A stretch of 64,000 bases of DNA from Eubacterium sp. (GTDB lineage Bacteria; Bacillota; Clostridia; Oscillospirales; Acutalibacteraceae), in the NCBI GenBank assembly GCA_015655975.1, contig DVEP01000001.1, positions 1-64,000 on the forward strand, read 5' to 3'. The notes beneath the pieces are model-generated. The model was not told where the DNA came from, ran no database searches, and saw nothing but the letters and a program-made list of their open reading frames with translations. Both the position numbers and the translations under genes were made by a program. Below, piece after piece: positions 41,837 through 50,314 of this stretch; the first letter of the stretch is position 1; the number at the start of each line of letters is the position of its first letter.

Positions 41837-43036
41837 TTGAGCAAAAAGTATAAAATTGCACTCGGAACAGACGCTTTTTACCCAAATATAGACGGTATTT
41901 GCAGTACTGTAATGAACTATGCAACATATCTCAACAAAAATCACTGCGACGCAACGGTTGTTACCCCTAAAAATCCACACGCAGGAAAAGATAACTATGA
42001 TTTTGAAGTTTACCGATACAAAAGTCTTCCTATTCCGAACAAAGACAAGTATCCTATCGGCTGGCCGTTCAAAGAAAAATTCAGATACGACTTAAAAAAC
42101 AAACACTTTGACCTTCTTCATTCTCACTGTCCGCTTGCGTCTTCATACTTCTTCAGACTTGTCAAAAGGGTTTACGATGTACCTGTAGTTCTTACATACC
42201 ATACAAAGTACGAGTACGACATTATGGAAAGAGTACATGTAAAATATCTTTCAGATTTTGCAAAGAGATTTTTCAGAAACAATATCTACGCGGCAGACGA
42301 AGTCTGGGTACCGAGCGAGGGTACGGCGGAAAGTTTGAGAAAATTCGGATACGGCGGAAGTTACCGAGTTATGCCGAACGGTGTAGATATGGCTCGCGGT
42401 ACAGCGCCGCAGCAGGAAATAGACAAATTAAAAACAAAATACAACATCAAACCCGACATTCCCGTTTTCATTTTTGTGGGCAGAATTATGTGGTACAAAA
42501 ACCTCAAAATAGTTCTTGAGTCTCTCAAAAATTTAAAAGATGACGGAATTGAATTTAAAATGCTGATGGTAGGCGGAGGCAAAAATTTTTCACAAATCAA
42601 AAAATTTGCCAAAAAGCTCGGTCTTGAAAACGATGTTATTTTTACGGGCATAATAACCGACAGAAATGAAATCAAAACATATTTTTCATCGGCAGACCTT
42701 TTGCTTTTTCCGTCAACATTTGACACAAACGGTCTTGTTGTTCGTGAAGCCGCCTCTTGTTCCGTGCCGAGTCTTCTCATCAAAAATTCCTGCGCCGCCG
42801 AAGGCATAGCAGACAACGAGACAGGCTTTTTGTGTGAAGAAAACACTCAAAGTTTCTCTGCTAAATTAAAAGAAATCATTTCTGACAAAGAACTTATGAC
42901 TGAAGTCGGCAAAAATGCGTCGGAAAAAATATATCTTTCTTGGGAAGATGCAGTTGCAAACGCCTACAACAGATACACCGAAATCATTGAAGAGTACCAA
43001 AAGCACAAAAAAATAAACGGTCAAAACACCGATTAA
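41837..43036 (+). CDS. GT4 glycosyltransferase, probable glycolipid synthase
   Basis: The 399-residue GT-B enzyme begins KIALGTDAFYPNIDGICSTV, has HSHCPLASSY and TYHTKYEYDI in the acceptor domain and FVGRIMWYKNLKIV, GIITDRNEIKTYF and VVREAASCSVPS in the nucleotide-sugar domain. The opening resembles 1,2-diacylglycerol glucosyltransferases of Gram-positives, so a membrane glycolipid is a plausible product; this is inferred. The start codon is TTG with GAGGTG upstream. It is monocistronic with a strong terminator. Confidence 0.82.
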   Translation: MSKKYKIALGTDAFYPNIDGICSTVMNYATYLNKNHCDATVVTPKNPHAGKDNYDFEVYRYKSLPIPNKDKYPIGWPFKEKFRYDLKNKHFDLLHSHCPLASSYFFRLVKRVYDVPVVLTYHTKYEYDIMERVHVKYLSDFAKRFFRNNIYAADEVWVPSEGTAESLRKFGYGGSYRVMPNGVDMARGTAPQQEIDKLKTKYNIKPDIPVFIFVGRIMWYKNLKIVLESLKNLKDDGIEFKMLMVGGGKNFSQIKKFAKKLGLENDVIFTGIITDRNEIKTYFSSADLLLFPSTFDTNGLVVREAASCSVPSLLIKNSCAAEGIADNETGFLCEENTQSFSAKLKEIISDKELMTEVGKNASEKIYLSWEDAVANAYNRYTEIIEEYQKHKKINGQNTD

Positions 43037-43048
43037 TATTCGTATATT

Positions 43049-43086
43049 AAAACAACCTGCAATGCAAAAACATTGTAGGTTGTTTT
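43049..43086. terminator. Terminator of the glycosyltransferase gene
   Basis: AAAACAACCTGCAATG (43049-43064) pairs with CATTGTAGGTTGTTTT (43071-43086) around six bases, one mismatch being a G-U pair in RNA. It lies between convergent genes and can serve both. Confidence 0.87.
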
Positions 43087-43167
43087 TTATCATTATAAAA
43101 TTAAAGCAAAGGAAGTTAAAACTTAAATAAGAAAAAATATATGTATAATTTTGTCTGACTTCTCATT

Positions 43168-43917
43168 CTATTCTGTAATAAGTTTCAAATAAAATAACGG
43201 CGTACTGTCCAAAATCATATATCTCGGCAAGTAATATCGGTCGTCGTTTCTTGTCATTTTTCTGTACTGATTGTAACTGAATGCAAGTTTTACACCGTTG
43301 TTTTCAAGAATATCGTCTATATCTTTTCTGCTTCTGCCGTACGGAAAAGCAAAAAATTCACTTGAAACAGTGTTGTTTTTGAAATCGCTGTCTATTTCTT
43401 CTTTGCTGAGAACTTCAATTATTTTTCTGTCAATGCCTTTGGCAGTTCGGTGCAAGTTATAAGAGTGAGAATAGTACTCAACATTTTCAGTGTTGACAAT
43501 GTCCTGCGACTTTAAAAATTCCTCTCTGTCATCGTCCGTATGTTTTCCGATAACAAAACATGTAGCTTTGAAATTAAACTCCTCAATTATAGGTTTTACA
43601 AACTCATTGAAATTCTTGTAACCGTCATCAAAAGTAAGCACTACCGCTTTTGTCACTTCTACTATCTTGCCGTTGTAGTAGTCCAGCAATTCCTGCATAC
43701 TCAAAGTTTTAAAACCGTTTTCATACAAATACTGCATCTGAGAGCGAAACTGCGACACCGACAAAGTATATTTATCGTCCGCTTTCAAAGTGTTCTTTTC
43801 CTCGTCGCTCACAACACCGTGGTAACCCAAAACGGCAATACCTCCGTTTTGACTGTTGTTTGACTGAAACAAGCCGTAAACAAGAAGCAAAAGCAAACAG
43901 AAAAAGCAGACAAACAA
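43168..43917 (-). CDS. Membrane-anchored polysaccharide deacetylase (NodB domain)
   Basis: The protein (249 residues from the TTG at 43915-43917) has an N-terminal hydrophobic segment and a NodB domain: motif 1 LTFDDGYKN (metal Asp pair), motif 2 HSYNLH (HSxxxH) and motif 3 FAFPYGR. It probably deacetylates a surface or wall polysaccharide outside the cell. The start is odd. In-frame codons read back to a TGA at 43960-43962 and encode INKNITKKQFAV, giving the positive residues expected before a signal anchor, yet offer no ATG, GTG or TTG. The true start may be a rare codon such as ATA (43951-43953), or a small frameshift may be present. It follows nrdR by about 50 bases. Confidence 0.82.
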   Translation of the reverse strand: MFVCFFCLLLLLVYGLFQSNNSQNGGIAVLGYHGVVSDEEKNTLKADDKYTLSVSQFRSQMQYLYENGFKTLSMQELLDYYNGKIVEVTKAVVLTFDDGYKNFNEFVKPIIEEFNFKATCFVIGKHTDDDREEFLKSQDIVNTENVEYYSHSYNLHRTAKGIDRKIIEVLSKEEIDSDFKNNTVSSEFFAFPYGRSRKDIDDILENNGVKLAFSYNQYRKMTRNDDRYYLPRYMILDSTPLFYLKLITE

Positions 43918-43970
43918 AACCGCAAACTGTTTCTTTGTAATATTTTTATTTATTTGAATTCACCGACCCA

Positions 43971-44417
43971 TTAAGACAGTTTGGCAAGTTCTTCCTTAAA
44001 AGCCTCTGCGCTGTCAAACTCTTTGTACACACTTGCAAAGCGTACATAGGCAACTTCGTCAATATCTTTGAGTTTTTCCATTATCATTTCGCCTATTCTG
44101 ACACTTGTAACTTCCCTGTCAAGAGTTGCCTGCAACTGTGCCTCGATTTCGTCGATTGCATTGTCAATCACCTGTATTGTTACAGGTCGCTTTTCGCAAG
44201 CACGCAACATACCTTTTGTGAGTTTGCTTCTGTCGAAAACCTCTCGACTTTTATCTTTTTTCACAACAATAATCGGAACATCTTCGATTATTTCATAAGT
44301 TGTAAACCTTTTTTGGCACTGTAAACATTCGCGTCTTCTGCGAATTCTTTCATTTTCATCTGTTGGACGAGAATCAATAACTTTGCTTTCCGAGTAACCG
44401 CAAAAAGGGCATTTCAT
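43971..44417 (-). CDS. nrdR: Ribonucleotide reductase repressor NrdR
   Basis: The 148-residue repressor has a zinc ribbon (MKCPFCGYSESKVIDSR and CLQCQKRFTTYE) and an ATP-cone domain (about 49-139, VKKDKSREVFDRSKL). It represses nrd genes when dATP is bound. No ribonucleotide reductase gene is in the window. Confidence 0.97.
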   Translation of the reverse strand: MKCPFCGYSESKVIDSRPTDENERIRRRRECLQCQKRFTTYEIIEDVPIIVVKKDKSREVFDRSKLTKGMLRACEKRPVTIQVIDNAIDEIEAQLQATLDREVTSVRIGEMIMEKLKDIDEVAYVRFASVYKEFDSAEAFKEELAKLS

Positions 44418-44501
44418 ACTTCAGACCTCCGATTAAAATGCGTCGGCATTTATAAAAACTTAAAACAGTACTTTTAAAAAAGTAAAAATTTCTGCTTTAT
44501 T

Positions 44502-44530
44502 ATTTTAGCACAGTATTTTTCAAAAATCAA
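44502..44530 (-). promoter_or_regulatory. Promoter of nrdR
   Basis: TTGATT (44525-44530) and an extended -10, TGCTAAAAT (TAAAAT at 44502-44507), are separated by 17 bases on the minus strand. Confidence 0.6.
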
Positions 44531-44591
44531 TAAAAAGTGAGTTATCTCGTATATCGGTGTAAAATTGCTTTAGCAAATATCGACTGAAGAT

Positions 44592-44629
44592 AAAAAATCG
44601 AGGCGTTTATAAAAAGCGCCTCGATTTTT
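44592..44629. terminator. Terminator after the sugar isomerase-like gene
   Basis: AATCGAGGCG (44596-44605) and CGCCTCGATT (44617-44626) form a perfect ten-pair stem flanked by A and T runs. It overlaps the stop codon region of the gene at 44628. Confidence 0.87.
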
Positions 44630-45407
44630 ATATGTTTTCAAGATATTTTTTGCTTAAAATCAGTTCTTTTTCCACATCAAAACCTGATGAATAGATTTCT
44701 ATGATAAAACTTCCGTCATAATTCGCCTGACTTAAAATGTTTTGCACGCTTTTAATGTCAAAATCTCCCCTGCCCGGCGGAAGACAATCTCTTTCGGAAT
44801 TGTTATCGCTCAAATGAACATGGCAAATATCGTTTTTGAACTCCTGTAAAAAATCAAAAGTATTTTGCCCCGCCCTGAGCGACTGTTTAATGTCAAAAAC
44901 CAAATGAAAATTCTTTCCTGTCTCGGACCTCATTCTTTTTAAAAACTCTATGCTTTCGCTTTTGAAAAGATTTACATTTTCCTGCGCTAAAACAACGCCG
45001 TTTTCCCGCGCTTTTTCAGCCAAAATGTTGAACCGTTCAAAATATCTTTCGTCGGGAATAGGTATCTTTGTTTTTTTAAGAGCGCCGTGAAGAACTACAA
45101 GTTTTGCACCGAGTTCACGACAAACTTCAAAATACCTTTCGTAAAGCGGCAAAATATCAAAAAATCTGCGTTTATAGTCGCTGAAAATACACTGCGTTTC
45201 CATAAATGAACTGTGCGGATGAACAGAAACGATTTCCGTACCGTATTCATTTTTAATACAATTCAAATCGTCAACAAAGTTCTTTTCCAACTCGCACTCG
45301 GCGTTAAAAAAGACTTCAGCCTTTTTAAAACCGAGTTCACAGACTTTTTTCAAAGCCTTTTCTGTTTCAAGAGGGTAAAAACAAGATGTAGAAGCACCTG
45401 CAATCAT
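44628..45407 (-). CDS. Sugar phosphate isomerase/epimerase-like TIM barrel
   Basis: The 259-residue protein matches the AP-endonuclease-2/xylose-isomerase-like TIM barrel family. Probable metal ligands lie in SVHPHSSFM, LVVLHGALKKT, VLAQENVNLF (Glu), HLVFDIKQSLRAG (Asp), CHVHLSDNN (His) and FIIEIYSSG (Glu). The reaction is unknown; members isomerise sugars or sugar phosphates, or cut abasic DNA. It adjoins the aminotransferase gene directly (45407/45408), so both are expressed together. Confidence 0.8.
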   Translation of the reverse strand: MIAGASTSCFYPLETEKALKKVCELGFKKAEVFFNAECELEKNFVDDLNCIKNEYGTEIVSVHPHSSFMETQCIFSDYKRRFFDILPLYERYFEVCRELGAKLVVLHGALKKTKIPIPDERYFERFNILAEKARENGVVLAQENVNLFKSESIEFLKRMRSETGKNFHLVFDIKQSLRAGQNTFDFLQEFKNDICHVHLSDNNSERDCLPPGRGDFDIKSVQNILSQANYDGSFIIEIYSSGFDVEKELILSKKYLENI

Positions 45408-46670
45408 TTAACCAACCAACTTTTCTATTGCGGCAATCTTTGCACAGATACAAAGCAATTCGGCTGCTTTGTCGAGTTCCTCAAGAGGAGGAAGAGTAGG
45501 AGCGATTCTGATATTTTTGTCTTCAGGGTCAATTCCGTAAGGGAAAGTTGCACCTACCGGAGTCAAAACAACGCCTGCTTCTTTACAAAGTTCGCCTGTT
45601 CTCTTTGCAGTTTGAGGCATTACATCAAGGCTGATGAAATATCCGCCGTTTGGATTTTCCCAATGTGCAATACCTGTATCTTTAAGTTCATTGTTGAGAT
45701 GTTTGAGCACCATTTCAAACTTCGGCTTAATGATTTCTGCGTGTTTTTTCATATGTTCTTTAACATCAGCGGCACTTTTGAAATATTCGCTGTGTCTTTT
45801 TTGATTCATCTTGTCGTAGCTGATTGTTTCGCAGTTGAGTCTTTTTTTAATATCAGCAACATTTTCTTCACTTGCGGCAAGACAGGAAACACCTGCGCCC
45901 GGGAATGTGATTTTTGCTGTTGACGCAACTTCTATAACCATATTTTCATTGCCGTAATCTCCGAGAATGCTGAAAATGTTAAGAAGTTTATCGGGATTTT
46001 CTGTGTCAAGGTCGTGAACGCAATATGCATTGTCCCAAATTATTCTGAAATCTTTTGCAGCAGGTTTCAAAGCGGCAATTCTTTTTACTGTTTCGTCAGA
46101 GTAAGTAATGCCTTGAGGGTTTGAATACTTCGGAACACAGAACATACCTTTAACGCTCTCATCTTTGACAAGTTCTTCAATGACGCTCATATCGGGGCCT
46201 TCGCTTGTCATAGGAACATTTACCATTTTTATACCGAAATATTCACAAATGGTGAAATGACGGTCATATCCGGGAACAGGACAAAGGAACTTCACTTCGT
46301 CAAGTTTGCACCAAGGAGCGCAACCCTCAACACCTTTTGTAAAGCATTGACAAACATAGTCAAACATAAGATTGAGACTTGCCGAACCGCCTACAACAAT
46401 GTTTTCCGGTTTAACATCGAGAATTTCTGCAAAAAGGTTTTTGCAACTTGAAATACCGTCCAAAAGTCCGTAGTTTCTTAAATCAAAACCGTTTTCGGTG
46501 TAGTCAACAGGTGTGTTCACCAAGTCCATTGAAATGTCAAGTTGTTCTTTTGACGGCTTTCCTCTGCTCATATCAAGTTTTAAGTTTTGAAGCTTAAAAT
46601 CTTCGTATCTTTTCATAAGATTTGATTTTTCGCAAACAAGCTGCTCTTTTGTCATTTGAGAATAATTCAT
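45408..46670 (-). CDS. PLP-dependent class I/II aminotransferase (aspartate aminotransferase-like)
   Basis: The 420-residue enzyme has the N-terminal LKLDMSRGKPSKEQLDISM segment typical of the Asp_aminotransf (PF12897-type) group, the PLP-binding region WDNAYCVHDL and the lysine in STAKITFPGAGVS. The likely substrates are aspartate or alanine and 2-oxoglutarate. The ATG at 46668-46670 is chosen since AAAGGA lies before it; an ATG six codons upstream overlaps that site. It is not next to other amino-acid genes. Confidence 0.85.
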   Translation of the reverse strand: MNYSQMTKEQLVCEKSNLMKRYEDFKLQNLKLDMSRGKPSKEQLDISMDLVNTPVDYTENGFDLRNYGLLDGISSCKNLFAEILDVKPENIVVGGSASLNLMFDYVCQCFTKGVEGCAPWCKLDEVKFLCPVPGYDRHFTICEYFGIKMVNVPMTSEGPDMSVIEELVKDESVKGMFCVPKYSNPQGITYSDETVKRIAALKPAAKDFRIIWDNAYCVHDLDTENPDKLLNIFSILGDYGNENMVIEVASTAKITFPGAGVSCLAASEENVADIKKRLNCETISYDKMNQKRHSEYFKSAADVKEHMKKHAEIIKPKFEMVLKHLNNELKDTGIAHWENPNGGYFISLDVMPQTAKRTGELCKEAGVVLTPVGATFPYGIDPEDKNIRIAPTLPPLEELDKAAELLCICAKIAAIEKLVG

Positions 46671-46856
46671 AAAACAATCCTTTCGCATTATAATTATATT
46701 ACAATGAATATGCTTTTTATTTTAATTAAATTTTACCATTTACTTTTTTTTATTTCAACGGTAAAAAAGACAAATTGATTTTACAATCAAAGACTGTTTT
46801 TGTTAAAAATAGTTAAGGTATTCAAAAATATTTAATTTTTTGACAACAGTTAAACA

Positions 46857-46885
46857 TTGCATTAGATAGTTTTGTTGTGTATAAT
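46857..46885 (+). promoter_or_regulatory. Promoter of the TSCPD-glycosidase-signal peptidase operon
   Basis: TTGCAT (46857-46862) and TATAAT (46880-46885, preceded by TGTG) have a 17-base spacer, 42 bases before the first start codon. The rest of the 257-base divergent intergenic region shows no other clear element. Confidence 0.75.
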
Positions 46886-46927
46886 GTAATATATAATTAT
46901 TTTACTATAAAGAAGGAATTTTAAACA

Positions 46928-47185
46928 ATGAAAAAGTATCAATACAAACCCCACGGCGTTTGTTCAAGACAAATTAATATAGAAATAGATGACAACGGAA
47001 AAATTGCAGACATAGGTTTCGTAGGCGGATGCAACGGCAACCTGAAAGGTATAGGCGCACTGACAAAAGGACTTAAACCCGAAGAAGTTATAGAGCGTTT
47101 GGAGGGTATAAACTGCAATATGAAAGGAACTTCCTGCCCTGACCAATTGGCACAGGCTTTGAAATCTATTCTTAAGGAGAACTGA
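46928..47185 (+). CDS. TSCPD-domain protein (TIGR03905-like)
   Basis: The 85-residue protein has the motifs PHGVCSRQINIEID, FVGGCNGNLKGIGAL and MKGTSCPDQLAQAL, which define the TSCPD family of small proteins related to the C-terminus of class II (B12) ribonucleotide reductases. The three cysteine motifs suggest metal or redox chemistry, but no function is established. It lies one base before the glycosidase gene. Confidence 0.88.
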   Translation: MKKYQYKPHGVCSRQINIEIDDNGKIADIGFVGGCNGNLKGIGALTKGLKPEEVIERLEGINCNMKGTSCPDQLAQALKSILKEN

Positions 47186-47186
47186 A

Positions 47187-49508
47187 ATGGAATATTTTGT
47201 TGAGAATAAAACCCTAAAGCGTGAATTTCGTATTCAGCAAGACCATTTAATCAGCGGTCCTGTTGAAAATAAACTTTCCGGCGATATTTTTGTACCCGAC
47301 GGTAACGGCTCGGAGTTTACTATTCGCTTCATTGACGGCGACGAAATTTCATCAAAATCTGCCTGCCTTGTAGATATTAAACAAGAAAATGAAGGCACCA
47401 TATTCACTTTTGAAGAAAAATACGACACTATTGTAAAAATAGCTTTTCAATCATCGGCAGACGGAACATATATCAAAAAAAGAATCATAGTTTCTCAAAC
47501 TAAGGAAAAACCGATAGACTATGCCTTACTCGAAAATGTCGGCATCATCAACTCCACAAACCACTTTACCGTTCCTGTTGAGCAAGACGACGCTTTTTAC
47601 GACGGCTACTATGCAACACTCGGTCAGCCTTTTTATGTAAACTCGTTTTTCTACGGCTGTGAATTTCCTGCTACAAGCAACAAAATCAAGCACGCGATAG
47701 GCTATGTAAAATATTATTTGGGCAAGTCAATTCAACCGGGCAAAGTTTTCAAATTCCCCGTTACCGTACTCGGTGCGGCAGAGTCAAAAGATATGGCAGT
47801 TATCAAATCTGCTTTTGAAAAGTACATTGATTCAATTTCCACCGAAAACAATTACAGAATTCAGTACAATTCATGGTACGACCATATGCTTGACATAAAC
47901 GAGCAAAATGTAAAAAAATCTTTCTATGAAATTGAAAAAGGTTTGACTTCTCACGGTGTTCCGACAATAGACGCCTATGTAATCGACGATGGCTGGAACG
48001 ACTATAAAAGCGATTTTTGGTCTTTTAACAAAAAGTTTGCAGACGGTCTTTACGACTATACAAAAATCAGTTCTTCACTCGGCTCTCACTTCGGTCTTTG
48101 GTTAGGTCCGAGAGGAGGTTACAATTTCCAAAACACTTTTGCAAAAAGAATTGAAAAAAGCGGAAACGGTTACTTCAACAAAGAGTCAAACGATATTTGC
48201 GTCGGTTCCAAAAAATACATAGATAAATTGCAGGAATTTTTCATTTCAAATGCGAGCGACTATGATATTGACTATTGGAAACTTGACGGCTTTTGTCTGA
48301 AACCATGTCAAAACAGTTCTCACGACCATATTACAGGCGGATATAAGGAAATGTACTACATTACGGAAATGTGGTCGAGATGGATTACTGTTTTCAAAAA
48401 GATGCGCAAAGAAAGACCGCAGACATATATTAATATGACTTGCTATGTCAATCCGTCTCCTTGGTGGCTTCAGTATGTGAACAGCATTTGGCTTCAAAAC
48501 AGTACGGATATAGGCTTTGAAAAGAATATTCAAAATCAAAGACAGGTTGAATCTGAAATCACTTACCGAGACAGCAGATATTACGACTTTCTTTACAACA
48601 GAGCGCTTCAATTTCCGCAGTCAAGAATTTACAACCACGAACCTATTTACGGCAACACTGCAAAAGTTGACTACACCGACCAAGAGTTTGAGAAGTTCCT
48701 TTTCTCAAACGCAGTGCGCGGTCAGGCATTCAATGAACTGTACTTGTCGTACAATATGATGAATGAAGAAAAGTGGAAATCTTTGGCGAAAGTTCTTGAA
48801 TGGTCAAAGGAAAACTATCACATCATTAGAAACTCGCATTTTCTCGGCGGAGACCCTGCAAAAAACAATGTATATATGTACAGCGCATGGACGCAGGACG
48901 GCGAAGGTATCGTAGCACTCAGAAACCCGAGCGATTCACCCGCCGAAATCACCGTAACTTTGAACAAACTTATGGGCGTACCTGAAACTTTGAACGAAGT
49001 TAACAGGTACAATGTCTATGACGAAAGTTCTATTAATTCCGAAAAGTTGTACTCATACAATCAAAAGATGGAAATATCGCTTCTTCCGTTTGAATTTAAA
49101 CTGTACCAATTCGGAAAAGAAGATAAACGCTATAAAGGAATGAAAAACATCAACGACTTTACCATTTCCTTTACCTGCAATGAGTCTAACGAAACCATTT
49201 GCCAAAACAACGACATTTGCGTCAAAACAAAAGACGGCAAAATAATATTCAAAGTTGACAATACACAGGTCATTTCCGATTCTTCAAAAACAGAAGATAC
49301 TGTTATTCATCTTGTAAGAGAAAAGAACTCGAGCATAAAGATTTATATAAACGGTGTGCTTGACAATACTGCATACAGTGAAAACTGCAAACAAATAGTA
49401 GATACGCAGTTTGATAACAGTAATGTTGAATTTATTGACCGAGCGCTGAGCTACGATGAAATTCCAAACACCGAAAAAAAATCTACTAAAAAATGGTTTA
49501 AATTTTAA
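47187..49508 (+). CDS. GH36-like glycoside hydrolase with C-terminal LamG-like domain
   Basis: The 773-residue protein has an N-terminal beta-sandwich (about 1-225), a TIM barrel (about 230-560) with YNSWYDHM, YVIDDGWNDY, GLWLGPRGGYN and DYWKLDGF (probable nucleophile Asp about 367), and NSTDIGFEKN (probable acid/base Asp about 441), then a small beta domain and a C-terminal LamG/ConA-like segment (about 655-760, SIKIYINGVLDN). The layout fits clan GH-D, GH36-like alpha-galactosidases or alpha-N-acetylgalactosaminidases. No signal peptide is seen, so it should act in the cytoplasm on imported oligosaccharides; no transporter is adjacent. Substrate is inferred only. Confidence 0.75.
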   Translation: MEYFVENKTLKREFRIQQDHLISGPVENKLSGDIFVPDGNGSEFTIRFIDGDEISSKSACLVDIKQENEGTIFTFEEKYDTIVKIAFQSSADGTYIKKRIIVSQTKEKPIDYALLENVGIINSTNHFTVPVEQDDAFYDGYYATLGQPFYVNSFFYGCEFPATSNKIKHAIGYVKYYLGKSIQPGKVFKFPVTVLGAAESKDMAVIKSAFEKYIDSISTENNYRIQYNSWYDHMLDINEQNVKKSFYEIEKGLTSHGVPTIDAYVIDDGWNDYKSDFWSFNKKFADGLYDYTKISSSLGSHFGLWLGPRGGYNFQNTFAKRIEKSGNGYFNKESNDICVGSKKYIDKLQEFFISNASDYDIDYWKLDGFCLKPCQNSSHDHITGGYKEMYYITEMWSRWITVFKKMRKERPQTYINMTCYVNPSPWWLQYVNSIWLQNSTDIGFEKNIQNQRQVESEITYRDSRYYDFLYNRALQFPQSRIYNHEPIYGNTAKVDYTDQEFEKFLFSNAVRGQAFNELYLSYNMMNEEKWKSLAKVLEWSKENYHIIRNSHFLGGDPAKNNVYMYSAWTQDGEGIVALRNPSDSPAEITVTLNKLMGVPETLNEVNRYNVYDESSINSEKLYSYNQKMEISLLPFEFKLYQFGKEDKRYKGMKNINDFTISFTCNESNETICQNNDICVKTKDGKIIFKVDNTQVISDSSKTEDTVIHLVREKNSSIKIYINGVLDNTAYSENCKQIVDTQFDNSNVEFIDRALSYDEIPNTEKKSTKKWFKF

Positions 49509-49522
49509 ACGGAGTCTTGCAA

Positions 49523-50227
49523 ATGATTGACAAAAAATGTAAAAAATGCGGTTGCGATGTTTTCCTGCGAGACGGAGAATGGCTAAAGTGCGCAAACTGC
49601 GGAGCAGTTTACTTCGACCTTGATTCGACAGAAGAAATGAAATCTACAATGAAGGTCGAAGAGCTGGAAAGCAAGAAAAAAACCGTAAAAAAGAAAAAGT
49701 CGTCTTTTAAAGAATTAGTTGACTTTTGCGTTCCTATTGTTATAGCAGTCGTTATAGCAATAGTTTTAAAAGCATTTGTTTTTGCAAACGCTGTCGTTCC
49801 AACGGGTTCAATGCTTGACACAATTCAGCTGAACGACCGAGTAATAGCTTCAAAACTCACTTACAAATTTGAAGAACCTCAAAGATACGACATAGTCATT
49901 TTTCACTATCCCGATGACGAAACACAATTTTATGTAAAAAGAATTGTCGGTTTACCGGGAGAAACACTTGAAGTAAAAGACGGTATCGTATATGTTACAA
50001 AAACAAACGGAGATACAATTCAGCTTGACGACAGTTTTGTAACGGTAGAAGAACCGCGAGGAAACTACGGCCCGTTTGAAATACCCGAAGGGCACTATTT
50101 TATGATGGGCGACAACAGAAACAAAAGTAATGACTCAAGATTTTGGGAAAACAAATATGTTTCAAAAGAAAAAATTATCGGCAAAGTATTGTTCAGATAC
50201 TATCCTGAAATTAGCAAAATCGAATAG
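49523..50227 (+). CDS. lepB: Type I signal peptidase with N-terminal zinc ribbon
   Basis: The 234-residue protein starts at ATG 49523-49525, eight bases after ACGGAG. Residues 5-27 form a zinc ribbon (CKKCG and CANCG). A basic stretch and one membrane helix (about 67-92) precede the S26 catalytic domain with the nucleophile serine in PTGSML (Ser 96), the general-base lysine in YVKRIVGLPGE (Lys 139) and box E GDNRNKSNDSR. It removes signal peptides outside the membrane. The cytoplasmic zinc ribbon is not part of standard Bacillus or E. coli enzymes. It follows the glycosidase gene by 14 bases. Confidence 0.93.
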   Translation: MIDKKCKKCGCDVFLRDGEWLKCANCGAVYFDLDSTEEMKSTMKVEELESKKKTVKKKKSSFKELVDFCVPIVIAVVIAIVLKAFVFANAVVPTGSMLDTIQLNDRVIASKLTYKFEEPQRYDIVIFHYPDDETQFYVKRIVGLPGETLEVKDGIVYVTKTNGDTIQLDDSFVTVEEPRGNYGPFEIPEGHYFMMGDNRNKSNDSRFWENKYVSKEKIIGKVLFRYYPEISKIE

Positions 50228-50237
50228 TTTAGACGAT

Positions 50238-50274
50238 AAAAAACAGAGATATGAAAATCATATCTCTGTTTTTT
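50238..50274. terminator. Strong bidirectional terminator after lepB
   Basis: A perfect 17-base dyad (50238-50254 with 50258-50274), containing ACAGAGATATGA, has a three-base loop and A6/T6 flanks. It ends the plus-strand operon and may also end the convergent MBL-HAD-GtrA operon. Confidence 0.92.
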
Positions 50275-50314
50275 ATTGTGCTTATATAATAAAATCAAAT
50301 CTTAATTCTGTAAA

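Noticed and set aside
45213..45923. 236-codon plus-strand frame across the sugar isomerase-like and aminotransferase genes
   Set aside because: It is antisense to two clear genes, Phe/Cys-rich as expected of an antisense shadow, and lacks a ribosome binding site.
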